Below are positions 13,064-22,006 of a DNA stretch of 22,748 nucleotides, piece after piece. The notes beneath the pieces are model-generated. The model searched no databases. It saw nothing but the letters and a program-made list of their open reading frames with translations, and was not told the DNA's origin. Each line of letters begins with the position of its first letter. Positions within the stretch are counted from its first letter, which is position 1. The stretch is taken from positions 1 through 22,748 of IMG/VR virus record IMGVR_UViG_3300046373_000015. One strand, 5' to 3'. Made by a program: the position numbers and the translations under genes. This DNA comes from a virus.

Positions 13064-14853
13064 TGCGGATGCCGCAAAAGCAGCTTAACCGCCGCCAGGT
13101 GTCCAGCACATTGTCCGTGCCTGCACCTGTAGGCGGCTGGAATGCACGCGATCCGCTTGCAAAGATGAAGCCTGCCGATGCCGTCATGCTGGAAAACTTC
13201 TTCTGCACGCCGTACGACGTAATGGTGCGCTATGGTTCCACGAACTACGCGACCGGGATTACTGGAACTGTCAACACGCTCGTATCGTATTCGCCTCCAA
13301 GCGCTGCATTGAAACTGTTCGCGGCAGCCGGCGCCAATGTCTACGATGTGAGCGCGCCGGGTGCAGTCGGCACTGCTGCCGTCACCGGCATGACCTCTGA
13401 CCGCTACCAGACAGCAAACTTTGGCACTGCGGGCGGAAATTTCCTCGTCATGGCGAATGGAGCCGACCTGCCGCTGGTGTACAACGGGTCCAGCTGGGGA
13501 AATATCTTCGCAGCAGCTTTCAGCACTGCCGTCACCAGCATCACGAGCAGCGGCACGCTTGCGACCGTGACAATGGCATCGCCGCACAATTTGAAAACAG
13601 GGATGCAAGTTGTAGTGGCAGGGTTCACGCCTACCGGCTACAACGGCACGTACACGATCACGGTCACAGGTGCGTCCACTTTCACGTACGTCCTGGCCGG
13701 CGCACTTGGCGCGACGACTGTGACCGGAACCGTAACCCCGGGCGCCAACTTTGCCATTACCGGCGTTGATCCTACCTTGCTGATCAGCGCATATGCCTTT
13801 AAGAGCCGTCTGTGGTTTGTCGAAAAGAACAGCACTCGTGCTTGGTATTTGCCGACTTTACAGATCGGTGGGGCTGCGCAGCAACTGGACTTCGGCAGTC
13901 TTTTCAGCCGCGGGGGTTACTTGGTGGCCATGGCCGATTGGTCGCTTGATGCTGGCTATGGCATGGATGACTATGCCGTTTTCGTGTCGTCCGAGGGGCA
14001 GGTCGCCGTCTACAAGGGCACCGATCCTGCAAGTGCATCGACCTGGGCGCTCGTGGGCATCTACGATGTCGGCTCACCCATCGGCCGGCGCTGCTTGATG
14101 AAATACGCGGGCGACCTGACGATGATCTGCCAGGATGGTTTGGCGCCACTTTCCAAGGCGCTGATGTCCTCGCGAGTCAATTCGCAGGTAATGCTGACCG
14201 ACAAAATCCAGCATGCCATCAGCGACTACGTGTCCACGTACGGCACCAGCTTTGGCTGGGAAGTGGCGCTGTTCCCCAAAGAAAATATGCTGCTGCTGAA
14301 TATTCCGGTCGGCGGCGGCAATTCTGTCCAGGCCGTCATGAACACGATTAGCGGCGCGTGGTCGAAGTTCACCGGTTGGAATATCGCCACGTTCCAACTG
14401 CACGGCGACAACCTGTATTTCGGGACGCTCGGCGGCGTTTGCCGGGCCTGGGATACGACAGCCGACGCGGGCGCCAATATAAATTTCGATGCGCTGCAAT
14501 CGTTCAACTATTTTGGTCGTACCGGGCAGCTCAAAAAAGTGAACATGGTGCGCCCCATTATCTCCACTGATGGCACGCCGACAATCCTTTTCGATGTCAA
14601 CGCTGATTTTGATACTTCGGCGCCGAAAGGATTGCCGACCTTTGCCCCTTCATCGCTTGCCCCTGCAATTTGGGATGCCTCCGCTTGGGATGGCGTAGGC
14701 GTATGGGGCGGGGAATTGTCGATAAAGCGCGACTGGCAGACGGCGTTTGCGATTGGGTACTGCCTCGCCGGCCACATGAAGGGATATGCAGCAAACACGC
14801 GTGTTCGCTGGGCTTCTACCGATTTCTTGGTTGATGCTGGAGGCGTCATTTGA
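13063..14853 (+). CDS. Tail-hub/stabilisation protein (gp10-like position) with inserted beta-module
   Basis: This 596-residue protein lies where P22-like phages encode the gp10-type plug that extends the tail. The N-terminus VPAPVGGWNARDPLAKMKPADAV and following beta-strand pattern (YGSTNYATG, LKLFAAAGANVYD, NFLVMANG, RLWFVEKNS) fit a beta-propeller-like tail protein common in podoviruses. Residues about 155-227 (SITSSGTLATVTMASPHNLK, then YNGTYTITVTGASTFTYVL) form a separate beta-module seen in many unrelated phage proteins, apparently inserted between propeller strands. ATG 13063 overlaps the previous stop. I am confident of a tail structural role, less of exact orthology. Confidence 0.78.
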   Translation: MRMPQKQLNRRQVSSTLSVPAPVGGWNARDPLAKMKPADAVMLENFFCTPYDVMVRYGSTNYATGITGTVNTLVSYSPPSAALKLFAAAGANVYDVSAPGAVGTAAVTGMTSDRYQTANFGTAGGNFLVMANGADLPLVYNGSSWGNIFAAAFSTAVTSITSSGTLATVTMASPHNLKTGMQVVVAGFTPTGYNGTYTITVTGASTFTYVLAGALGATTVTGTVTPGANFAITGVDPTLLISAYAFKSRLWFVEKNSTRAWYLPTLQIGGAAQQLDFGSLFSRGGYLVAMADWSLDAGYGMDDYAVFVSSEGQVAVYKGTDPASASTWALVGIYDVGSPIGRRCLMKYAGDLTMICQDGLAPLSKALMSSRVNSQVMLTDKIQHAISDYVSTYGTSFGWEVALFPKENMLLLNIPVGGGNSVQAVMNTISGAWSKFTGWNIATFQLHGDNLYFGTLGGVCRAWDTTADAGANINFDALQSFNYFGRTGQLKKVNMVRPIISTDGTPTILFDVNADFDTSAPKGLPTFAPSSLAPAIWDASAWDGVGVWGGELSIKRDWQTAFAIGYCLAGHMKGYAANTRVRWASTDFLVDAGGVI

Positions 14854-15251
14854 TTACCTTTGGCGAGGATATTGCGCGCTGGGTAGCCGAACGCACGGGC
14901 GGAAAGTATTTCGCCGGCTCGGGGCAGGGGATTGGCTGGCAGAAGAACGGAAATCTGATCGCTGGGGTGTTGTTTGATAACTACACAGGGCGCTCAGTTC
15001 AGATGCACGTTGCCGCGATTGGCAAGCGTTGGATGGTGCGCGAATACCTGAATTTTTGCTTCCGTTATCCATTTGAGCAGTTGCGCGTCGAGAAGATTAT
15101 TGGGCTTGTGGATTCGACCAACGCCGATGCACTCCGGTTTGATCGCCATCTTGGCTTTACGGATGAGGCAGTAATCGCTGACGCAGGGCAGCATGGCGAC
15201 ATCATCATTTTGAGTATGACCCGCGGCCAGTGCCGCTTTCTCAAGGACTGA
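14850..15251 (+). CDS. GNAT-like protein (acetyltransferase fold) of the ejection block
   Basis: The 133-residue protein has the GNAT family ending: YPFEQLRVEKIIGLVDSTNA followed by DALRFDRHLGFTDEAV, where the helix-turn and LGF motif shape the acetyl-CoA pocket. Earlier strands (LIAGVLFDNYTG, VQMHVAAIGKRWM) match the family. It starts with TTG (14850) overlapping the previous TGA, after GGAGG at 14839-14843, 6 bases away. Similar GNAT-fold proteins occur beside internal virion genes of T7-like podoviruses. It may modify a host or virion protein, or be a structural relic of the fold. The substrate is unknown. Confidence 0.75.
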   Translation: MITFGEDIARWVAERTGGKYFAGSGQGIGWQKNGNLIAGVLFDNYTGRSVQMHVAAIGKRWMVREYLNFCFRYPFEQLRVEKIIGLVDSTNADALRFDRHLGFTDEAVIADAGQHGDIIILSMTRGQCRFLKD

Positions 15252-15254
15252 ATC

Positions 15255-16235
15255 ATGGGTAAAAGCTCCGCACCACCAGCACCGGACTACACAGGCGCCG
15301 CACAAGCGACTGCCTCAGGCAACCTGCAAGCTGCTCAACAGGCAACCGAAGCGAACCGTGTCAACACCTACACGCCGTATGGCAGCTTGACCTATTCGCA
15401 GGACGCGAGCAACCCCAATAAATGGAGTTCGAACGTAAATCTGTCGGACACCGGCAAGCAGTTGCTTGACCAGCAAAACAAGACCAGTCTCGGCTTGGGT
15501 AATTTGCAGGACGCTGCAACGGCTCGCGTAGGGGCAAGCCTAGGCAGTCCAATGCCATCGGCTTACGACCCGACGAAGGCTACGAACAACGCCGCAGACC
15601 TGATTAATGCGCGTCTCCTGCCGCAGCAGCAGCGAGACCATGCCGACCTCGACACCCAGCTTGCTAACCAAGGCATCATGCCAGGCTCCGAGGCATACCA
15701 GCGCGCCCAGGATCAGCTGGGCCGCACGCAGAACGATGCAAGGTCCCAGGCCCAATTGCAGGGCATTACGCTGGGGCAAAGCCAGCAGGGGCAGCAGTAC
15801 GCCCAGGAGACCGCTAATCGAAATATCCCGATGAACGAACTCAACGCGATCCGCACTGGCGCGCAGGTGACGAACCCGACATTCCAGAATGCCCCGCAGC
15901 AGGCGACAACGAGCGGACCGGATATGCTCGGCGCTGCTGGCATGCAGAACCAGTACAACATGGGCCTGTATGGCTCCCAGGTCGGACAGCAAAATGCGCT
16001 GCTTGGAACGGCCGGCCAACTTGGCAGCGCGGCCTTGATGTTCTCGGATGCCCGCTTGAAGAGCGACATTCGCCGGATCGGTACGCATGATTCGCTTGGC
16101 ATTGGCATTTACTCCTACGAAAAGTTCGGTGCGCCTGAAATTGGCGTCTTGGCGCATGAATTGGAAGCCGTCATGCCGGGCGCCGTTTCGACTCATGAGA
16201 GCGGGTTTAAAGTCATCGATATGGGGGCCTTGTAA
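15255..16235 (+). CDS. Virion protein with C-terminal S74 intramolecular chaperone motif
   Basis: The protein has 326 residues. The first 250 are Gln/Asn/Ala-rich and helical (QQQRDHADLDTQLANQG, QAQLQGITLGQSQQGQQYAQ). The last 63 begin SDARLKSDIRRIG, the signature of peptidase family S74: Ser264 and Lys269 would form the self-cleaving dyad, followed by YSYEKFG and IGVLAHELEAVMPGAV. S74 domains trimerise spikes and then cut themselves off. Here the domain is short and attached to an ejection-block protein rather than a tailspike. AAGGA lies 8 bases before the ATG. The N-terminal part could be a needle or internal protein; that is inference. Confidence 0.75.
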   Translation: MGKSSAPPAPDYTGAAQATASGNLQAAQQATEANRVNTYTPYGSLTYSQDASNPNKWSSNVNLSDTGKQLLDQQNKTSLGLGNLQDAATARVGASLGSPMPSAYDPTKATNNAADLINARLLPQQQRDHADLDTQLANQGIMPGSEAYQRAQDQLGRTQNDARSQAQLQGITLGQSQQGQQYAQETANRNIPMNELNAIRTGAQVTNPTFQNAPQQATTSGPDMLGAAGMQNQYNMGLYGSQVGQQNALLGTAGQLGSAALMFSDARLKSDIRRIGTHDSLGIGIYSYEKFGAPEIGVLAHELEAVMPGAVSTHESGFKVIDMGAL

Positions 16236-18028
16236 TGCCAACCGGGAATCCTTTTACGACCGCCCAGGCGCCAGCCGCCTTGCAGATGCTTGCGCCCGAC
16301 ATCGCAACGCAACAGACGCAACTCGCACGCCAGCAGCAGATGGCTGATTTACTGCGCCAACAGGCTTTGCAGCCGGATCAGGGCACGCAAGTTATCAATG
16401 GCTGGGCGGTCCGCAAAAGCCCTTTGGAAGCGCTTGGGCGAATGGCAACAGCATTAATGGCAAAGAATGGGCAGTCTGATATTGATGAGAAGCAGATGGC
16501 GCTGTCGAAAGCACTTCAGGGGCGCATGGGCGATATTCTTGGCGGGGGCGCCAGTCAAGATCAGGCATCGGCGGCATTGAAACAAGGCGCTGCTGAGCAG
16601 CCTAGTCAACCGGACGAGACCGGAGCACTTGTCAACCAGGGCGGAGTAGGGCCGACCGTTCAAAATGCTGCGCGAATGGATGCGTTGCCTCCGCCACAGC
16701 CAAATAATTTCAATATGGGCAACCTACTCAAAGGCCAAGTGATCGCTGACCTCGGCGGTCAAGCGGCAGGGGCGGCGTATTGGGATCAGTTCAAGCCAAC
16801 CGAAGGCATGAAGACCGACAAGTATCTTGGAATTTCGCAAGATCAGGCGCGCGCTTTTGAGACTGCGAAACGCGGCAAAGAGGGCTACATTGCCCCGACC
16901 CGGTTGGGCGAGGGTGCTTACGCCGACAGCAATGGCAACGTGCAAGGACTTCCGACTGCGGCGCCAGCTGGCTACATCAACCAACGTGGCCCGGATGGGC
17001 AGTGGATGACGGCCCCTGTTGGTGGAGGTACGGAAGCAGTTCAAACCTCCGAACAGGCAAAAACACTGGGCAAAACACTTGGAACGTTGAACCAAGGTGT
17101 TGATTCGAGCGGCGCACCGATCTACTTTATCGGCGTCCCATCGGGCGCGCCGGGCATGCCAAGTCGCGGACCGGCGCCATCGCTACCGCAAAGTGCGCCG
17201 CCTGCAACGCCGCCAATCGATTTGAACCACATGACACCGCAAGAGCGCGCCAAAGTGCAGCAGCAGGCCCAAGCGCAGTTTAATTTGCAGCCTGGCAGTG
17301 CCCCGGGCCGCAGCGTACAAGGCGCCATGCCGCAAAATCAGCCGACCGCTGCGCCAGCACCTCAAACAGGGATGATCCGCCCTGGTAACGCGCCGGGGTT
17401 CAATGATTACCAGCAATCGCAGGCAAAGGCGACGAGCGACCGTCGCAGCGACCTGATTAAACAGGCGCAGGACTCTCCTGGGCGGGTGAATGTGCTGGAC
17501 AATATCCTCGATCTTTCGAAAGCCGGTGTACAGACCGGACCGACTGCTGATTGGAAAAATCAGTTTAAGGGCTTCGCTGCCGACACCTTGGGCATTAAAG
17601 ACTGGAAGGATGATGTGGCCCATTACCAAGAGGCAGTGAAATTCATGTCGCAGAACGCGACACGCGCTTGGCAGGCGGCTGGAGGTAGTGGGACGGATGC
17701 GCAGCTTGCTCAGATCACAAAGGGCAACGTGAACAATGGCATGTTCCCGCAAGCAGTGCAGGGCATGGCAAGGTATGCGAAAGCCGGCGAGTTGGCATTG
17801 CAAGGGATGACGAATGCCATGCAGGCAGCGAACATCACCGACCCGGCTTCACAGCAGAAATTTGAAAGCACTTGGCGCCAGAATCTTGACCCGCGAATCT
17901 ATCAGATGAAAGTTATGGACCCAGCAGAAGCAAAGGCATTTGTGACCAATCTGCAAAAAACAGATCCTGCCGGCTATGCAACCCTGCTTAAAAAAGCGCA
18001 AGTACTGAAACAGATGGGGGGACTATGA
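16235..18028 (+). CDS. Large internal/ejection-type virion protein A
   Basis: The 597-residue protein is Gln/Ala/Pro/Gly-rich with low-complexity helices (TQLARQQQMADLLRQQ) in the first 200 residues and a Pro-rich middle (about 305-390). A more ordered helical C-terminus starts at DWKNQFKGFAADTLGIKDWK and includes HYQEAVKFMSQNATRAWQAAGG. There is no enzyme motif such as a lytic transglycosylase Glu. Its position after tail hub and before a second such protein is where P22-like phages encode the proteins ejected ahead of DNA. It overlaps both neighbours (TAATG, ATGA), so the block is one operon. Confidence 0.68.
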   Translation: MPTGNPFTTAQAPAALQMLAPDIATQQTQLARQQQMADLLRQQALQPDQGTQVINGWAVRKSPLEALGRMATALMAKNGQSDIDEKQMALSKALQGRMGDILGGGASQDQASAALKQGAAEQPSQPDETGALVNQGGVGPTVQNAARMDALPPPQPNNFNMGNLLKGQVIADLGGQAAGAAYWDQFKPTEGMKTDKYLGISQDQARAFETAKRGKEGYIAPTRLGEGAYADSNGNVQGLPTAAPAGYINQRGPDGQWMTAPVGGGTEAVQTSEQAKTLGKTLGTLNQGVDSSGAPIYFIGVPSGAPGMPSRGPAPSLPQSAPPATPPIDLNHMTPQERAKVQQQAQAQFNLQPGSAPGRSVQGAMPQNQPTAAPAPQTGMIRPGNAPGFNDYQQSQAKATSDRRSDLIKQAQDSPGRVNVLDNILDLSKAGVQTGPTADWKNQFKGFAADTLGIKDWKDDVAHYQEAVKFMSQNATRAWQAAGGSGTDAQLAQITKGNVNNGMFPQAVQGMARYAKAGELALQGMTNAMQAANITDPASQQKFESTWRQNLDPRIYQMKVMDPAEAKAFVTNLQKTDPAGYATLLKKAQVLKQMGGL

Positions 18029-19761
18029 ACGACCCGTTGCTGGAATTGCTGGGACAATCGCAACCTCCCCCAAGCAATCAGCTTAAGCCAGCTCAAGGCA
18101 TCGATCCCTTGCTCGGGCTTGTGCGCGGCGAGGAATCGATGCCTACGGCAGATCAGCCTGCTCCCGCTGCTCCTGTCGGCGGTGGGGCGCCTATGTCTGC
18201 CCTTGAAAAGATTGGCAAAGGGATGGCGGACCCATTCAAGGGTGCTGCGCAGTTGATTACTCATGCTCTGCCTCAAAGCGTTATCGATGCTGGAACGCAG
18301 TTGAACGGCTGGATGGCGGACAAAGGCCTTGCTCCGCGTATTCACCCGCAAGGCCTTGACGCAGATATTTCGTCCAAAGAAGCAGACTACCAGGCGCGCA
18401 GGTCAGCCGCTGGCGAATCGGGAATTGATGGATACCGGCTTGCCGGGAACATAACAAGCCCGATAAACCTTGGCTTGGGGGTTGCGGGCGGAGCCGTTGC
18501 CCCAGTATCGCTATTGGGTAGGATGGGCATAGGCGCCACTCTTGGTGCGGCGAGTGGCGCGCTCAACCCGGTCACTAGCGGTAATTTCGCTGATGAGAAG
18601 CAGTCCCAACTCGCTTCTGGCGCTGTGGTTGGTGCCGCCCTTCCAGGCCTTGGCGCACTAGCAGGAAAAATCATCAGCCCCGAAATTCGGCAAAGCGTCA
18701 AAACTCTGCTCAGTGAAAATGTCACGCCGACCATGGGTCAAATTCTCGGTGGGGGCTATCAAAAACTGGAAGACAAGTTGATGAGTGTGCCTTTACTTGG
18801 CGATGCGATTGCATCTGCTCGGGGTAAAGGGCTGGACGAGTTTAACCGCGCCGCTATGGCACGCGCGCTCTCGCCAATCGGCGGCGAAATCCCGAAAGAA
18901 GCAGGGCGAGATGCAGTGGCGTCTGTACGGACTCAACTAGGGAATGCGTACGACAATCTGATCCCCCGACTTTCGTTTAAGGCCGATCCCCAGTTTTCTC
19001 AGGATATGGCGAAGATTGGGCAAATGGCGCAGAACTTGGCACCCCAGGAAGCCGCCAAGTATACGAGCATCATGAAGCAACACCTGAGCAAAATGACGCC
19101 TGCCGGCACAATGACTGGTGAGACGTTTAAGACCGTGGAAAGTGCCCTAAGTCAGGACGCTAAATCCTTTTCTTCATCGCTCGACCCATACCAACGGGAA
19201 TTGGGCAGCGCCTTGCAGGAAACGCTCACTGCAATGCGAAGTGGCCTTGCGCGCAGTACGACCAACCCAGCGGACGCCGCGGCCTTAAAAGCAGTCAACG
19301 AAGGCTACGCGAACTATGCAACGATTAGAAAAGCGGCCGGCGGAGTTGGCGCGACAGATGGCAAGTATACGCCAGCGCAGTTGGCTTCCGCAGTTCGATC
19401 TGGCGATAGCAGTACTGGGAAGCGTGCCTATTCAGAAGGCCGCGCGCTCATGCAGGATTTGACGGACGCCGGGAAGGATGCATTGTCGCAGAAATACCCT
19501 GACTCGGGTACCGCTGGCAGGATGATGGCGGGCTTACTAGCTACGGGTGGACTTGGTGCGGCAGCAGCCAGCAATCCAATTTCAGTTGCGGCCGCAGGAG
19601 CGACCGCAGTCCCATATTTACCCGGCGGGAGGCAACTTATGGCGGCTCTTTTGGCTAAGCGGCCAGATCTTGCTAAGCCAGTGGCGGCGGCGGTTAAGAG
19701 CGGGTCCATGGTTCTTGCTCCGGGAGCTGCTCCAGCGCTTGGCGGTGCTTACAACAAGTGA
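18025..19761 (+). CDS. Large internal/ejection-type virion protein B with hydrophobic Gly/Ala stretches
   Basis: The protein has 578 residues. An N-terminal helical part (EKIGKGMADPFKGAAQLITH) is followed by Gly/Ala-rich hydrophobic stretches near residues 155-185 (NLGLGVAGGAVAPVSLLGRM) and 500-535 (MMAGLLATGGLGAAAASNP). Together with a helical central region (KMTPAGTMTGETFKTVESAL) these fit a protein that inserts into or crosses the host membrane during DNA delivery. The start overlaps the previous stop (ATGA) after GGGGG. No catalytic motif is seen. The ejection role is inferred from order and composition. Confidence 0.68.
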   Translation: MNDPLLELLGQSQPPPSNQLKPAQGIDPLLGLVRGEESMPTADQPAPAAPVGGGAPMSALEKIGKGMADPFKGAAQLITHALPQSVIDAGTQLNGWMADKGLAPRIHPQGLDADISSKEADYQARRSAAGESGIDGYRLAGNITSPINLGLGVAGGAVAPVSLLGRMGIGATLGAASGALNPVTSGNFADEKQSQLASGAVVGAALPGLGALAGKIISPEIRQSVKTLLSENVTPTMGQILGGGYQKLEDKLMSVPLLGDAIASARGKGLDEFNRAAMARALSPIGGEIPKEAGRDAVASVRTQLGNAYDNLIPRLSFKADPQFSQDMAKIGQMAQNLAPQEAAKYTSIMKQHLSKMTPAGTMTGETFKTVESALSQDAKSFSSSLDPYQRELGSALQETLTAMRSGLARSTTNPADAAALKAVNEGYANYATIRKAAGGVGATDGKYTPAQLASAVRSGDSSTGKRAYSEGRALMQDLTDAGKDALSQKYPDSGTAGRMMAGLLATGGLGAAAASNPISVAAAGATAVPYLPGGRQLMAALLAKRPDLAKPVAAAVKSGSMVLAPGAAPALGGAYNK

Positions 19762-19858
19762 GACCGCAACGGTGCTGGCACTCGTAACAATTACCCTAAT
19801 CCATTGATCTTCAGTCATAATTTAGCTTAAGTTGGCAGCAGGAAATACGGTCAATTTA

Positions 19859-19877
19859 CCCCTGTGAAGGGGCCTTT
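19859..19877 (+). promoter_or_regulatory. GTGA-loop hairpin in the tailspike leader
   Basis: CCCCT (19859-19863) pairs with AGGGG (19868-19872) around GTGA, followed by CCTTTG. It may be a weak terminator for the ejection operon or a leader stem; the GNRA loop resembles the head-gene hairpins but the AACGC flank is absent. The 138-base gap 19762-19899 also holds a poor promoter candidate (CATAAT at 19816-19821) that I do not call. Confidence 0.4.
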
Positions 19878-19899
19878 GTAGTACAGACGAAAGTACATC

Positions 19900-21471
19900 A
19901 TGCCACGTAACGGACTCGGGGTCTATGTCCCGCCAGTGGGTCAGCCAGTTGTTCCCGGCACGACCATCAGCAGCACAGTGTTCAATGCTCTTGTCGCCGA
20001 CCTAGGCGCAGAGGTTACGCGGTCAGTTAGTACTGACGGTCAAACCCCAATGGCGGCCAGTCTGCCTATGGGGGGCAACAAGATCACTGGCCTTGCAGCA
20101 GGCGTCAATCCCTCCGATGCAGTCCGCGTTGATCAGCTCTCCAACTCATCGCTGAAAGTTAACGTTTCCGATCTTGCCGCATCAAGCGGAGCAAGCCTTG
20201 TTGGCTTTGCTGCGCTTGGAACTGGCGCGGTCGCACGTACAGCGCAAACTGAATTTCGCGACACTGTGAGTGTCAAACAGTACGGCGCAATAGGCGATGG
20301 TGTGACAAGCGATTACGCCGCCTTTGTAGCTGCCATCGCTGCTAATCCCGGCAAAGTAATACGTGTTCCCGACCCTGCCGTTGCTTACGTTCTTGACGGC
20401 GCAACGATAACGCTCCCTAATAAAACGCGTCTAAAGGGTGATGGCAAGTGGTCCACTAAGTTACTGCATGCATTTAACGGCGATGCTTTTATTTTGGGCG
20501 ATGGTGCAGGCTTGTCAGAGTTATACATTGAGGGCCAAGGTGCCACCTTTACCGGCCGTGGCCTGCTGCTGAATAATTCGGACGGCCGGCAACTGGTCGA
20601 ACACTGCCGCGTGATCAACTTCAGCAATTTTTGTGTCGATTTCACCGCACTTCTGGCTGGATCGCAGTCCTATTTCCACGACTGCGAAATCTCACAGTAC
20701 AACGCTGCTACCGGCTCAGGTAAGTGGGCCGTCAACATGCTGGAAGGTTTTATCGATGCGGCCGTACCGCGCAAGTTTGTCGCCATCGAAACGAACGGCA
20801 CCCCCGCCTTTAACCTGGCTGGTTCCAACGATGTTTTTATTCTTGGCTCGTTCCTGGGCGACCTAGCTTTTACCAGCAATTCCCGGGGTGTCAACATCGT
20901 TGCAACCCGCATTTCTAATCAAGTCGCCCTGACCATCGACGGCCACAATAATTCGCTGGTGGGCTGCGACATCGCACCGCAGATCACGATTGCCGCCGGC
21001 GCCGATGCGATCACCGTGGGGCCAGGCTCGTTCAATAACTTCACCGGCGTGACCGACAATTCCGGCAACCCGCGCAATAGCATCTTTCATTGGGTCATTT
21101 CGTTCACCTCGACGCTTACCAGTGGCGGCACCGCCCCAGTACTTGGCAATGGCTCGCTCGTCGCTTCTTACACTCGCCACGGATCGGCTGTCACGCTCGA
21201 CATCAACCTGACCCTTGGCACCACGACGACATTGGGCACCGGTGGCTTGTCGTTCTCGCTGCCGTTCGCGCGCAAGTCGGCCGACATCGTAACGGGCGGC
21301 TTGGTGGCGATCAATCGCGGCGGCACGATCTACAGCGGATTTTGCCAGATCGCCGGCGCGTCCTCGGTCGTCACGCTGCTGCGCGATACCACCGGAGCAA
21401 TCACCTTCAACTCGCCCGGGGTGTTTGCCACCGGCGACACGATCCGAGTGTCGATCACCTATCCAGTTTGA
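19900..21471 (+). CDS. Tailspike with right-handed beta-helix (pectate-lyase-like)
   Basis: The protein has 523 residues. Residues 1-110 are a virion-attachment region (GVYVPPVGQPVVPGTTISST, then LPMGGNKITGLAAGVNPSDA). From about 123, VSVKQYGAIGDGVTSDYAAF is the standard entry into a pectate-lyase-type beta-helix, running to about 395 with repeated short strands (LSELYIEGQGATF, NVDFTALLAGSQSYFHDCE-like turns). A C-terminal beta domain (about 395-523; LGNGSLVASYTRHGSAVTL) probably trimerises or binds glycan. Tailspikes bind and often cut host surface polysaccharide; the target cannot be read from sequence. The Shine-Dalgarno is weak (GAAAG). No S74 domain is present here. Confidence 0.88.
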   Translation: MPRNGLGVYVPPVGQPVVPGTTISSTVFNALVADLGAEVTRSVSTDGQTPMAASLPMGGNKITGLAAGVNPSDAVRVDQLSNSSLKVNVSDLAASSGASLVGFAALGTGAVARTAQTEFRDTVSVKQYGAIGDGVTSDYAAFVAAIAANPGKVIRVPDPAVAYVLDGATITLPNKTRLKGDGKWSTKLLHAFNGDAFILGDGAGLSELYIEGQGATFTGRGLLLNNSDGRQLVEHCRVINFSNFCVDFTALLAGSQSYFHDCEISQYNAATGSGKWAVNMLEGFIDAAVPRKFVAIETNGTPAFNLAGSNDVFILGSFLGDLAFTSNSRGVNIVATRISNQVALTIDGHNNSLVGCDIAPQITIAAGADAITVGPGSFNNFTGVTDNSGNPRNSIFHWVISFTSTLTSGGTAPVLGNGSLVASYTRHGSAVTLDINLTLGTTTTLGTGGLSFSLPFARKSADIVTGGLVAINRGGTIYSGFCQIAGASSVVTLLRDTTGAITFNSPGVFATGDTIRVSITYPV

Positions 21472-21537
21472 CCTAATCGCCGACAGAGCGTTTTCTAAGC
21501 CCTAAGCCGACGATGAGCGGCCAACCTGAAAGAGCCC

Positions 21538-21774
21538 ATGACCGACCAAAACAACGCCATCAGCATTGCGAGACTCGAAATGGAGGTTTCGTTTCTCAAG
21601 GCCGGGGTCGCTGATCTGCGATCCACAAATGCACAACAGACAGCGAAACTTGACTCCATTATCAAAACCATGGACGAGGCCCGAGGAGGCTGGCGAACAT
21701 TGCTGCTCGTAGGCGGCGCATCCGGTTCAGTGGGCGGCATTCTCGCCTGGATCATTCCACACATGAGAGGTTGA
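21538..21774 (+). CDS. Small coiled-coil/membrane protein, holin candidate
   Basis: The 78-residue protein has a heptad-like N-terminal coiled coil (SIARLEMEVSFLKAGVADLR to about 45) and one C-terminal membrane span near 53-74 (WRTLLLVGGASGSVGGILAW). That is the layout of haemolysin XhlA-type/single-span holin accessory proteins. It opens the lysis cassette and is 1 base from the next gene. It could be holin, antiholin or an accessory membrane protein. Confidence 0.72.
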   Translation: MTDQNNAISIARLEMEVSFLKAGVADLRSTNAQQTAKLDSIIKTMDEARGGWRTLLLVGGASGSVGGILAWIIPHMRG

Positions 21775-21775
21775 T

Positions 21776-22006
21776 ATGAACATCCAACTTGTAGAAAACT
21801 GGTCCGCCATCCTAAAGAAGGCTTGGTCGATCAAATTCACCGGCCTGTCGCTGCTCCTGAGCGCCGCGGAGGTCTACGTGCAACTGGTGCAACCTGCCAG
21901 CATTCCCGGCGGCGTGTTCGCGGGGATCGCCGGCGCCGTGTCGCTGATGGCCGGCATTGCTCGGCTGCTTGCCCAGCAGGAGGTATCCAGTGCCAGCAAC
22001 AAATAA
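21776..22006 (+). CDS. Two-span holin candidate
   Basis: The 76-residue protein has two hydrophobic segments, about 21-41 (FTGLSLLLSAAEVYVQL) and 46-66 (GVFAGIAGAVSLMAGIARLL). A short charged N-terminus and a polar C-terminal tail flank them. The opening MNIQLVENWSAILKKAW resembles phage membrane proteins that start with a 'LVENW' or 'LVDDW' amphipathic helix. It lies directly before lysozyme, and its last 17 bases overlap that gene. It would make the inner-membrane hole that releases or activates the endolysin. Confidence 0.78.
   Translation: MNIQLVENWSAILKKAWSIKFTGLSLLLSAAEVYVQLVQPASIPGGVFAGIAGAVSLMAGIARLLAQQEVSSASNK

Noticed and set aside
19791-19821. Promoter for the tailspike (TTACCC/CATAAT)
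   Set aside because: Only three -35 matches with a 19-base spacer; too weak to call.
19900-21471. Diversity-generating retroelement target as in BPP-1
   Set aside because: No reverse transcriptase, template repeat or second copy of the tailspike end was seen in the window.
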